This document shows positions 55,756 through 64,000 of a stretch of 64,000 bases of DNA, one piece after another. Source of the DNA: Symsagittifera roscoffensis (Eukaryota; Xenacoelomorpha; Acoela; Convolutidae). The translations under genes were made by a program, and so were the position numbers. The notes beneath the pieces were generated by a model, which had not been told where the DNA came from, did not search any database, and saw nothing but the letters and a program-made list of their open reading frames with translations. The stretch's first letter is position 1. Every line of letters starts with the position of its first letter. The stretch lies in the NCBI RefSeq assembly GCF_963678635.1, contig NC_087066.1, forward strand, positions 55,632,312 to 55,696,311, given 5' to 3'.

Positions 55756-55831
55756 AGAAAAGCAATCCAGTCACGTGAACAAGAAAACATGAACTAGGAA
55801 ATTTCGGTAAAATATAACAGTAATCAAGATT

Positions 55832-57327
55832 CTAATGCGTAGTAGACTTCACAGATCCAGCTGCATCATGTAGAATTGCATGAAGTCTAGAGATTTTGGA
55901 ATTTATAAAAAATGTTTCATGCAGGAATTTGAACACAGTTTTACCGTCTAGGTTGAAGAAGTTCTCGGGTTTCCAATTAAAGAGATTTATGTCTAAAGAA
56001 GATGAAAATAGATAGTACAAACATAATAACATTGATAAACGCCAAATAATTTTCAATAATTTTATAAGACTCTGAAAACTCAAAAAATTAATTATTCTTA
56101 GCGTCTGTTCCGACCTGTCATTTTGAACTTTTGATAGTCTTTCTCCCAATACTACCAATTTGGTTACTCGCTTTAAGGCAAACTGTAAAAAGATTTCTAA
56201 TCTCAAGCTTTCTCCACAAAGTTCATCATAATGCAAATAATCAGCTGCATCCTGTAATGAAGTCAATTCAAAAACAAAAATATAGTGATTTTGAAAATCG
56301 TGCATGGGAAGAGATGAGAAATTTTCGTTAAAATGCATTGCGTTTCGTTTTGTAATATAAAAGTAACAATGAGAAATTGTATCTATTGAAACAATTGATC
56401 TTCCACTCCGAATAATTGGAAGCACTCTCAAATGAAATTGTTGATAGTTGAAAGATTTTTCACGAAAAGTCCGGCGGCAACACATGAACTTCTATTCATT
56501 GCGTTTGCTATTCTTCTTCTTGGAGCGTTATTGAATATGTTTTCCAGTATGAATTGGTTTTGACGAGATGGAATATTAAAAGTTTCTGCTGAAGTTTCTA
56601 TGTAACTGTATTGAGTAGTTCTTTTTCCATATTCCATTCAAAAAATTGATAATTAGGTTCAGCCACTAAAATTTTTCTAGTAAACAGCGAACAATCACTA
56701 TTTATCAGACTAACATTTAGTTTATCAGAGAGCATGTAAAAACTATGTCGAGCTCAAGTTGGCTTGATTCTAGTTTTGGTTTTTGGTAGCAACATGTTTT
56801 CGGAAGTAAACAAATCAACGGCATAAGGAGTTTTTTCAAAACTGTATCCATGACAAGCAAGTAATTTCATTTTACTCACTTGTGACGAGATGAATTCCTT
56901 CTAAATTTGTGCCTTATGAGGATATAATACGTTGGCGTAAAATTTTTATTTTTGAAATAAACTTCATAAGTGAATCATAGTAAATGTAGAAGGTTTTTTG
57001 CATAAATTAGGTTAGGTTATGTTTCCTGGTGTGAATAATCCGTGGATTTTGCTTCATGGTCTGCTTTTTCTCTCTTGAAAGCATCTTTAAACGTCTCTTG
57101 GAAAAATGAAGATTTACACTTAGATGGGTATCACGCATATCCAAATAGAGATTACCAACCCTTTCAAACTCAAACTGAATACTGCTTTTATCTAGAGAAG
57201 TACTGGGGAATACTTGCTGTGCGTAAAATGACAAAACAGTTTCCAAAACTGGGGCCGTATCAAAAACCTTCAACAAAGAATGTGTAAAATCTCCGTACCG
57301 AAATTGATTACTTTGGTTTATACTCAA
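55832..57327 (-). pseudogene. Major capsid protein relic (F54H12.2-like), unit B, best copy
   Basis: N-terminal frame 57,327-57,007 (106 codons) starts MSINQSNQFRYGDFTHSLLK and includes FPSTSLDKSSIQFEFER and NLYLDMRDTHLSVNLHF. The middle frame is 56,637-56,428. The C-terminal frame 56,485-55,832 (217 codons) contains SIVSIDTISHCYF, LTSLQDAADYLHYDEL and ESLRLEIFLQFALKRVT. The stretch 56,640-57,000 between them needs frame changes. Total span 1.5 kb corresponds to about 500 residues, the normal size for this capsid protein. Not expressible as it stands. Confidence 0.74.
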
Positions 57328-57399
57328 TTTATTTTGTCAAAAACTTCTTTACCAGAGAGCAACTGGTTTTGGATCTAATTCTTTGAGAATTGGATATGG

Positions 57400-57690
57400 T
57401 TCTACTTGTTCTCAGCCGGAGTTTTTTTCCAACTCCCATTTATTTCCAATCTGTTCTTGTTCCCACGTCTTTTCCAAAGTGTTTGATTCCACTAGCAAAT
57501 TCCATAATCTATGCAGCAGCAATTTCAAACAAATCTGCTCCGATTTGTTTTTGCAGCCGGGAAAACATATATATTTTAAAAAAAAGGGGTTGCTGTTCTC
57601 CCAAGAGTTTGCGCAAGAGCACCAAAACTTCCTCCACATTGTCTTGCATGAAATCGAAAATTTGAGCAGGCCTTTCGTATGGAATTTAAA
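57400..57690 (-). pseudogene. Small basic protein relic, unit B
   Basis: Same blocks as 47.0-47.3 kb (QKQIGADLFEIAAA, HFGKDVGTRTDWK) with a stop after the Ala run. Between penton and capsid. Confidence 0.42.
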
Positions 57691-57694
57691 TCAA

Positions 57695-58457
57695 ACATGA
57701 TGATTCGAAATCTTACTGAACAAGAGAGCAACTTGTGTAGATCCTACAGACACAGGAGGAAGTTTTTTGCCTGTACTATCTCTTAGTTATATCTTCATAC
57801 TATGGAAAGAGTTTCTTAACAGTTTTTGAAACTGTTATTTTTAAAGGCTAACTTTTCATGTGCTGTCGTGTCGAAAATAAATCTTTAGAGAGGAATGGAA
57901 ATCAACGCGATGAAGGAGTTGTTGTATCACCGACTATGAAATATTCTATTATATCACTATATATCATCAAAAAAATACTGAAAAAATGCTGCCTTTTTCT
58001 ACTCATTCTGACTTCTAATTGGTTTTTTTCAAGTCGCAATCAAAAAATTGACTCAATTCAGAACTTTGAATCATAAACACTGCATGATTCTCAAGTAAAT
58101 GGACAGATGTATTGTGTGTACTTTAATCTACTGATACAGATATTATGTTATCTTCAAATTTCAAATGCTTGAGCACCTAGACGTCCTCGAGTTTTGTTGT
58201 TCATAGCTACAACTATAGCAGCAATACTTATGTACAATCCTGGTTCAGTATGCATCGGTTCAAGCTTTCTTTTCTCGTCAGAACTTTCTCTGCCATCCAC
58301 GAATGTAAATTTTCCCCTGTCAATTTTTGATACAATGAAGGGTATGATATTTCTGAAACAGCAACCTCACATTCTCCTTTAAAATTTTTTGTTCGTGTAG
58401 AAAGTTTGCTCAGAACTAAGACTGTTTTTTGGTTAACAGTTAAAAGACGCGTCATAA
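57695..58457 (-). pseudogene. Penton-like relic, unit B
   Basis: N-terminal frame 58,455-58,228 starts MTRLLTVNQKTVLVLSKL. Further blocks near 57,930-57,970 (SDIIEYFIVGDTTTP) and 57,720-57,810 (NSFHSMKI, STGKKLPPVSVG). Nearly the same as unit A. Confidence 0.55.
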
Positions 58458-58499
58458 ACTAGCTCAATAAAAAAAAGTCATGACAACAGGAGTAAATAT

Positions 58500-59490
58500 C
58501 GATAAAAATTTAGTTTAAAAAATTTTAAAACTTCAATCTGAAATTTAGCAGCCCTTTTTCATGAAATTTTCCAGCTTCTCCTTTTTCCAGATCTTCGATT
58601 ATGTATGTAGGAGGCTTTTTTAGATTTTGCCGAAATTCAAAAAAGTTTCCATCGGTCAGTTGTGGTTTTTGTATCTTTTTTGAAAAGGAAAATCTTCTGT
58701 GAAATTCTCACTATAATTCCAACTTTGAGTTTTAATTTCTCATACCTTGTTGAAGGTTTTTTATACAGAGTTGAGAGAAAATCAGTCTTCCAGACATCTA
58801 TAGAAGATTTCCCAATAGTTCTATTAACCCGAAATTTCGTTGTAGCTACATTTTGAGATAACATGTGAATTATTATTTTACCATGAACTTCTACGTAGCG
58901 GTAAATAGCGTGATTTGATGATTGAATGGCTCTCTTTGTAAATACAGCTTTTGTTTCTTTCAAGACTTTAATGTTTTTCTCCTTTCAAAATCTTTTGAAA
59001 ATTGATTCAGTGTCTGTTCCTTTATCAACCCGAAGTTTTTCAGAAGTGTTTCTATAAAAACTTGTGTTGAAAGCCTGCGAAGTGTCTTTGGCATACTTTG
59101 TTTCATTGTTTGAACTCATCAACCGGAACCCAATAAATATTTGATTTTAATGTTTTTACTAGCGAGTTTGTCCACAAAAACCGAGTCCACACGCAAAAAA
59201 CTATTGATATCTTTTGGAAAAGCTTGATGTCTTCGGAAATGTCTGACTGGAGGACCAATCTTTGTATTTTATGTCTTGGTTTGTAAAAATTGTTCTACTT
59301 TCTTCTTTGACAAACAGCTTGCTTTACCCGAGTTTCGCACAGAAACGTACGCCGCTCTACCCCTAGAAAACAATTTGTTCAGACATACATTTTGAGATTT
59401 TGAAAGGGATCCAAGTTCCATTGTCTTTCGCTGTGGCATTCTTGTTGATAACAAGTTTAGGTGGATTTTGATTTGCTTCCAATATGTTAA
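58500..59490 (-). pseudogene. Integrase relic, younger copy, unit B (most complete tail)
   Basis: N-terminal frame 59,454-59,269. PVRHFRRHQAF-type block near 59,240 and core start VFVDKLASKN at about 59,150-59,180. Then a clean 108-codon frame at 58,963-58,637 begins MKETKAVFTKRAIQSSNH and passes RVNRTIGKSSIDVWKTDFLS and GIIVRISQKIFLFKKD. The remaining tail reaches PPTYIIEDLEKGEAGKF near 58,590. This covers the end of the catalytic domain and the C-terminal DNA-binding part of a Polinton/Maverick integrase. The place where I would expect the third catalytic Glu reads T-K-R, so even this frame looks inactive. The penton gene follows within about 50 bp. Confidence 0.75.
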
Positions 59491-59589
59491 AATAACTATC
59501 TGGAATATCGGTAATTTTTTCTCTTAAGTGCGCACACAAAAGGCTTTTGGGTGTCTCATTTATCTAAAAAAAAATTTTCTGACTGACTT

Positions 59590-59950
59590 AGTTGAATTCT
59601 AGGAGAAATCAAAAGTAAATCAATAAAATGCTTTATTTAACTTGTTTTCAACCTCGCCTTTACGAAATTGTTGGGTACAATTTCTTCATGTTCTTCTTTG
59701 TTCCAATTTTGGTCTATCAATCGCCGTCTTTTTAATCGTTTAAAGACAAAAAGAAAAGGTAAGAGATATTATTTGTAAGCCTTTAGGCGAGCTTAAAGAC
59801 CATACATCTCTATGCAGTGAAGTTCTTATACACTGCAGTGAATTTAATGTTTCTTCGTTATTTTACCACCGATACTTTTTGTAAATTTTTTAACTAGTCT
59901 CCTAGTGCACTTACTAGAAGTTCAGTGAAAGAAACACTTTGGAAAAGGGT
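59590..59950 (-). pseudogene. Diverged gene K, unit B
   Basis: Duplicate of 49.05-49.39 kb. No frame survives. Confidence 0.33.
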
Positions 59951-60119
59951 CAAACACTTTTTTGAATAATTGAGAAAAGGTTTGCAATGTTGGGATTATA
60001 GAAACATATTGTAAGGTAACCGTCCAATAACTTCATTTCTGTCACTGCTGATTAAAAAAGTGAAGAAACTGAACCGCTGTCTGTGCAATATCCTAGCGTA
60101 TTAGATGTGTTTGGAGTTA

Positions 60120-60450
60120 AGAAATGAGTAAATGACCCTAAGGATTAGATGTTGCATCTTGATACCACTCTTTCAAATGAGATTCTAAACCTAGTTGTTG
60201 ACTTGTTGTTTTGATATGTAGGAAACATCTCTTGGTGTCATGAACGAGATTATATGTGTATTTTAAACATCATTTGAATTATTGCACATGCTAGTAATAA
60301 AAACTATGACAAAAAATGGCACAGTAAAAACTAAAAGGAATTTAATACACGTATGACCAATAAACTTTCATGATTTTCCTAAAGGCAATCGCTTGTCAAG
60401 TTCATCACCCAGTTCAAATTTGGATTGAAAAAATTGTTGTTTTAGTGTTG
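60120..60450 (-). pseudogene. Mosaic ATPase relic at the end of unit B
   Basis: The C-terminal block (60,140-60,265) is the unit B version. From 60,267 the sequence switches to ATPase upstream sequence related to 44.6-44.8 kb (CATCATTTGAATTATTGCAC, TGGCACAGTAAAAAC). The middle of the ATPase gene is therefore missing at this junction. Confidence 0.55.
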
Positions 60451-60519
60451 AATTTTCAAAAGCAGAAATCAATAGAAAATAGTTCCTACAATTTACAAAA
60501 ATATACAAAAAAATTTCAT

Positions 60520-61010
60520 CTTCCGTATTCTTTCCTTTCAGCACAGTGAAGAGTTTTCGCGTAACGAAACGGGTAGTTGCTACAACTCAAATGTCATTCT
60601 TCATCTTTGAAAATTAGGTTCTGAACTTTTGGGCTTGTGTAGTCAACCAAGTTTGTAATCCTTTTTTCCAACAATTCTGATTCTGACAAAAAAATTACAA
60701 TTTTGATAAGCTTTTGCGAAAACTCCGTTACTGGAGCTTTTAAAATATTCTATGATTTTCCAAGCTGAGTATGTTTTTCATAACCACTGCTCCATTTGAA
60801 TATATGAAAATCCTTCGTACATTAAGCAGATTTTGGTTTTGCTTGGAGCTTTTTGGGAAGAATAAAGGAATATCTTACAGTTTGTCCATATTTTTAAACT
60901 CCTAATTCTTTTATTATTTGTTTTCAAAACACTCAAAATCCAAAACAACCAGACTCATACTATTTGTTTCTGCTTAACCATTTGGTTGAGTTAACTCAAA
61001 ATCGAACAAT
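60520..61010 (-). pseudogene. Conserved unidentified gene H, third copy
   Basis: It matches 63.4-63.9 kb more closely than units A and B (CTTTCCTTTCAGCACAGTGAA and TTTTGCGAAAACTCCGTTACTGGAGC-type blocks, the latter continuing beyond). Broken by stops. Confidence 0.42.
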
Positions 61011-61129
61011 GCATATAATGTTGAAGCAAACTTGTTTGTAAACAAAAAGAAAAAAACACTTCAGTCACGTGAACAAAAAAAATGAGAACTAGGAATTCTC
61101 GGAGAAAATTAAGAATAACCAGTTCTCTA

Positions 61130-61265
61130 ATGGGTAGTAGACTCCACAGACCAGCTGGATTATGCAAAAATGCACGAAGGCATCAAGTTTTAAGATTTTG
61201 GCTTTCTTAAAAAATTACCTCTTAAAAATTACTCCTTCCGTTCAAAATTTTGTTCGCATCTAAAA
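61130..61265 (-). pseudogene. C-terminal trace of major capsid gene
   Basis: GGGTAGTAGACTCCACAGA and CAGCTGGATTATGCA match the end of the capsid frames at 45,412 and 55,832. Similarity fades after about 130 bp. Confidence 0.45.
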
Positions 61266-62560
61266 GAAAACAGGTACAAAGTAAGTACTTTTTTCTTTTT
61301 GCGTTTTTAGCAATCGTCAAGAAGTTATTCTGAATGTTTCTATGCAAGACAAAACCATGGGGATAAAATCAAACAGATTATGAAACTTCTCGATTTCCAG
61401 CTGATGTTTTTGATTGTTTTTCAAATAGTTTATTTCTAGAATGTTCTATAAGATCATTTCATTATTAGATGAACAATAATTCAAAAATACTTTGCGTCTT
61501 CAATTATGGAACAACCACTCAAATTGAGAAAATTGTGATTCTATATCCAAATCGTGCAATTTTGTTAGCAACATTTTTGAAACACAATAAGAAAAATCCA
61601 ATTTATTTTGAAGCTTTAAAACAAGATTTCTGGAAAACCAATGTTCCAACTCATAGTAATCAGCTCGAAAAAATTTAGAAAAACGATTCAAGAAGATGAA
61701 TAATAGAATTACATGACTATAAAAACATCACTCGAAAATACTTTTGAATCTTGCTGTTCTCAACAAACATAAAATCTCCGAACACTTGGGCGAGTTCTTT
61801 GAATTCGTTCAAAGTATATTTGACATAGGCAAATTGCTTCAAGATTTTGGTCTTCTTTGCAGTGAAGAGTCGAATCTGAAAGTAGGTTGGCTTTATCAAG
61901 ATGAACTTCTTGATGGAGATGCACACATCCTCCTTTTCTTGTATGTTGTATATCATACACCGCATGACAGTTCGCAAGTGCCTGCTCCATGGTTGAGTCT
62001 TTGTCAGAATAGGGTTCCAATAGAGGAACGACTCGAAGTAAATAAAGATTTTATTTCAATAATAATTCATCGAGAGATGAAGTTTTCAATCAATTGAATC
62101 AAGCAGTCGAACACAACTCAAATTTGAGAATACCGGAAAAATTTTCTAGTGTTGCAAAAAAGCAGAAACTTTGAACCGCCTTTTTTAGAAAGGCTTCAGA
62201 AAATTCAGAACTCAAAGTATTGTTGCCTTGACAATTTTGGATCTGTAATTAGTGATCGTATGAATTTCTGTTTTAAGAATTGAACATTTGTTTAAAAAAC
62301 CTCGAAAAACTAATTTTTTTTCAAATTAAAAATTTTTTCAACGATTAAATTCATGTAAATTTTGCTCGGTGCGAAAATTAACTCAGTTGTTCCAGATGAA
62401 TTTATTTCAAAACTTTCTTCGAATTTCAAAAACACAGGAGCGGGAAGAAATAATATTGGATACTACATGAAAAACTATGCAAACGAGAATGAGTTGTTAA
62501 TACTGTGTGAATGATGTAAACATGCTTGAAAAGTTGTAGATGGATACAGATTCATTACAC
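61266..62560. other. Interval with unresolved overlapping open frames
   Basis: At 61,717-62,097 a 117-codon plus frame (MNLAVLNKHKISEHLGEF) overlaps two 86-codon minus frames. One of these has KFILIKPTYFQIRLFTAKK and LNEFKELAQVFGDFMF. Only one can be real. The minus frame looks the more natural, but I cannot name a family. The rest of the interval shows nothing. Confidence 0.25.
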
Positions 62561-62567
62561 CTAGCTC

Positions 62568-63040
62568 TTGCTGGAGAAAACTTATATGACTGTATCCAGC
62601 CAGATAAGAGAAACATTTCTGGAAAAAATGTGGCAAAATGACTGCAGAGACTCCTTCATAGCAGATGCAAAGTCTAATTTATTTTCACGAACGTCTAACA
62701 GTACTCATATTAGCAAAAAAACGGGAGTCGGAACTTTTGGAAGATTAAATCGGATTTACAGAAATGTTATATTTGTGTAGCAAGACACTTTGCTGCTATG
62801 ACAACAAATCCTTTCAATTCGTATTTAGCAGCAAAGGGTTCAGCAAACGAGTTCTAGAAGGTTCTGGAGACGGACCCGTGGCAAAGTACAGGAGAGTATT
62901 CGATGAAGCAATCAACCTCACATCTACAAGCAGAGGACTCGAAACCGTAAATCATTTGGTGGCTCCATAGGAGCAAAAGAAGAAAGGACATAGTTATTTT
63001 TGTCCAAAAAGACAAGTTCCGCTGTTTGTGCAATATCCTA
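62568..63040 (+). pseudogene. Possible Polinton-type DNA polymerase C-terminal relic
   Basis: Two frames on the plus strand, opposite to the other element genes. The first, 62,568-62,780, has MWQNDCRDSFIADAKSNL. The second, 62,764-62,970, has FVFSSKGFSKRVLEGSGDG and AINLTSTSRGLETVNHLVAP, continuing past a stop with KKGHSYFCPKRQV to about 63,030. The second pattern resembles the C-terminal region of protein-primed family B polymerases of Polinton-like elements, from memory and not verified. It is followed at once by an ATPase relic in the other orientation. Confidence 0.4.
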
Positions 63041-63320
63041 GCGTATCAGCTATTTTTGTAGTTAAATAATGAGTAAATGACCATAAGGATTAGATGTTGC
63101 ATCTTGATACCACTCTTTCAACTGAAATTCTAGACCTAGTTGTTGAATTGCTGTATTGATCTGTAAGAAACATCTCTTGGTGTCTTGAACGAGATTATAT
63201 GTGTATTTTGTAACTCTACAACTCTTCTCAACTTGCTTGTATGTCCAACAAACTTTCATGATTTTCCTAAACTTAATTGCTGATCACATTTATCACCCAT
63301 TTCAACTTTGAAATAAGAAA
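63041..63320 (-). pseudogene. Packaging ATPase C-terminal relic, rightmost copy
   Basis: Frame 63,259-63,062 contains INTAIQQLGLEFQLKEWYQD and ATSNPYGHLLII, the best-kept C-terminal block of the ATPase in the window. It is preceded on its 5' side by sequence related to 44.7 kb (CTTAATTGCTGATCACATTT), with the middle missing. Confidence 0.66.
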
Positions 63321-63402
63321 ACTGTTGTTTTGGCTTTCATTTTCAAAACAGAAGTTAGTAGAAAATGATTTATGTGATTTACAATTAATTTACAAAAACT
63401 TT

Positions 63403-63900
63403 TCATTTTCCGTATTCTTTCCTTTCAGCACAGTGAAAAATTTTTGCATGACTTAATGGGTAGTTGCTACACCTCCAATCATAATCTTCTTTTTTGAAAA
63501 TCAAGTTCTGAACTTTTGGGCTTGCGTAGTCCACCACGTTTGTAATCATTTTTTCCAACATTTCTGACAAAAAAACTACATTTCTCACAAGCTTTTGCGA
63601 AAACTCCGTTGCTGGAGCTTTTAATTTTTTCTATTTTTTTCAAGCTCAGTATGTTTTTCATAACCACTGTTCCAATTGATTCTATGGAAATCCTTCGTAC
63701 ACTAAGCAGATTTCGGTTTTGCTTGGAGTTTTTTGGGAAAAAGAAGGAGTAGCTCACAGTTTGTCCTTTTTTTTGAAATCCTACCTCTTTTACTAATTGT
63801 TTTAAGAACAACACTCAAAATCCAAAACAATCAGACTCATGTCATTTGTTTTAGCGGAATCATTTGGTTGAAATGACTCAAAATTGAACAATGCATATAC
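63403..63900 (-). pseudogene. Conserved unidentified gene H, best copy
   Basis: Two overlapping frames. 63,814-63,479 (111 codons) has LVKEVGFQKKGQTVSYSFFF, SVRRISIESIGTVVMKNILS and SLKKIEKIKSS. 63,588-63,403 (61 codons) has NVVFLSEMLEKMITNVVDY and ends RKEYGK. A single frameshift near 63,560 would account for the split. Present four times in the window, always between capsid and ATPase sequence. No family recognised. Confidence 0.45.
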
Positions 63901-64000
63901 TGTTGAAGCAAAATTGTTTTAAAATAAAAAGATGAAAACTCCAGTCACAGGAGCAAAAATAACGAGAATAAGGAATTCTCGTAGAAAAATAAGAAAAACC

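Larger units (their letters stand above)
49803..60266. repeat. Tandem duplication unit B (~10.46 kb)
   Basis: Partner of unit A. Left boundary at TTGTTTTGTAGTTCTCTGGG. Right boundary at TATATGTGTATTTTAA, after which unit A continues with ATPase sequence while unit B jumps to a different, older ATPase segment (60,267 on). Unit B keeps 170 bp of integrase and about 30 bp of protease that unit A has lost, so B is closer to the ancestral form. Confidence 0.92.

Overview
The window looks like AT-rich, gene-poor DNA from a multicellular animal, probably an invertebrate. Reasons: no dense operon-like coding, short GT..AG introns in the one convincing gene tail, a decayed non-LTR retrotransposon, hAT-type MITEs with 8-bp target duplications, and relics of a Polinton/Maverick-type (adintovirus-like) element. 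The species cannot be named from the sequence. Almost everything identifiable is mobile or repetitive, and no rRNA, tRNA or CRISPR array was seen.

Region 1 (1-18 kb): three MITE or foldback families lie in otherwise blank AT-rich DNA. One starts CAGGGGCGGATTTAGG (exact 8-bp TSD at 31-38 and 468-475). One has GGCTCTTTTCCAGTT ends (five copies, one with exact TSD AGAAAATT). One has CCCGGRTTGACC ends and many internal copies of a TGCTTATCATACAATT motif. The region also holds a long imperfect palindrome (8.30-8.85 kb), a diverged copy of a CRE/heat-shock-element-bearing repeat (9.0-9.9 kb) and a decayed CR1/Jockey-like LINE (11.5-13.3 kb). Region 2 (16.4-28.9 kb): a probable host gene tail with three phase-consistent exons ends at 19,312. 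It is followed by three copies of a ~400-bp repeat with a compensated hairpin, one continuing into a 117-codon open frame, and by three ~1.1-1.2 kb tandem-type units. Region 3 (29-32.5 kb): a degenerate TTCGACTCATGA minisatellite and a GC-rich 60-bp tandem repeat.

Region 4 (32.6-64 kb): the main content, and nearly all on the minus strand. Short but clear protein similarities identify a retroviral-type integrase, a penton-like minor capsid protein, a small basic protein, the major capsid protein (F54H12.2-like), an adenain-like cysteine protease and an A32-like packaging ATPase. Two further conserved but unidentified genes (called K and H here) sit among them. All are broken by stops and frameshifts. 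The repeated order on the minus strand is H, ATPase, K, integrase, penton, basic protein, major capsid, protease, then a 1.07-kb noncoding block. This series has been duplicated repeatedly at several ages. The youngest event is a ~10.4-kb tandem duplication (39,427-49,703 and 49,803-60,266). Both its copies carry the same 1,291-bp insertion with heat-shock-like elements. A possible polymerase C-terminal fragment lies in the opposite orientation at 62.6-63.0 kb.

As a working unit the capsid, ATPase and protease set would build virions, and the integrase (with a polymerase) would mobilise the element. Here no gene is intact, so the locus is a fossil. Its interest lies in its modular tandem amplification and in the two unidentified genes. 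Family assignments were made by eye without database searches.
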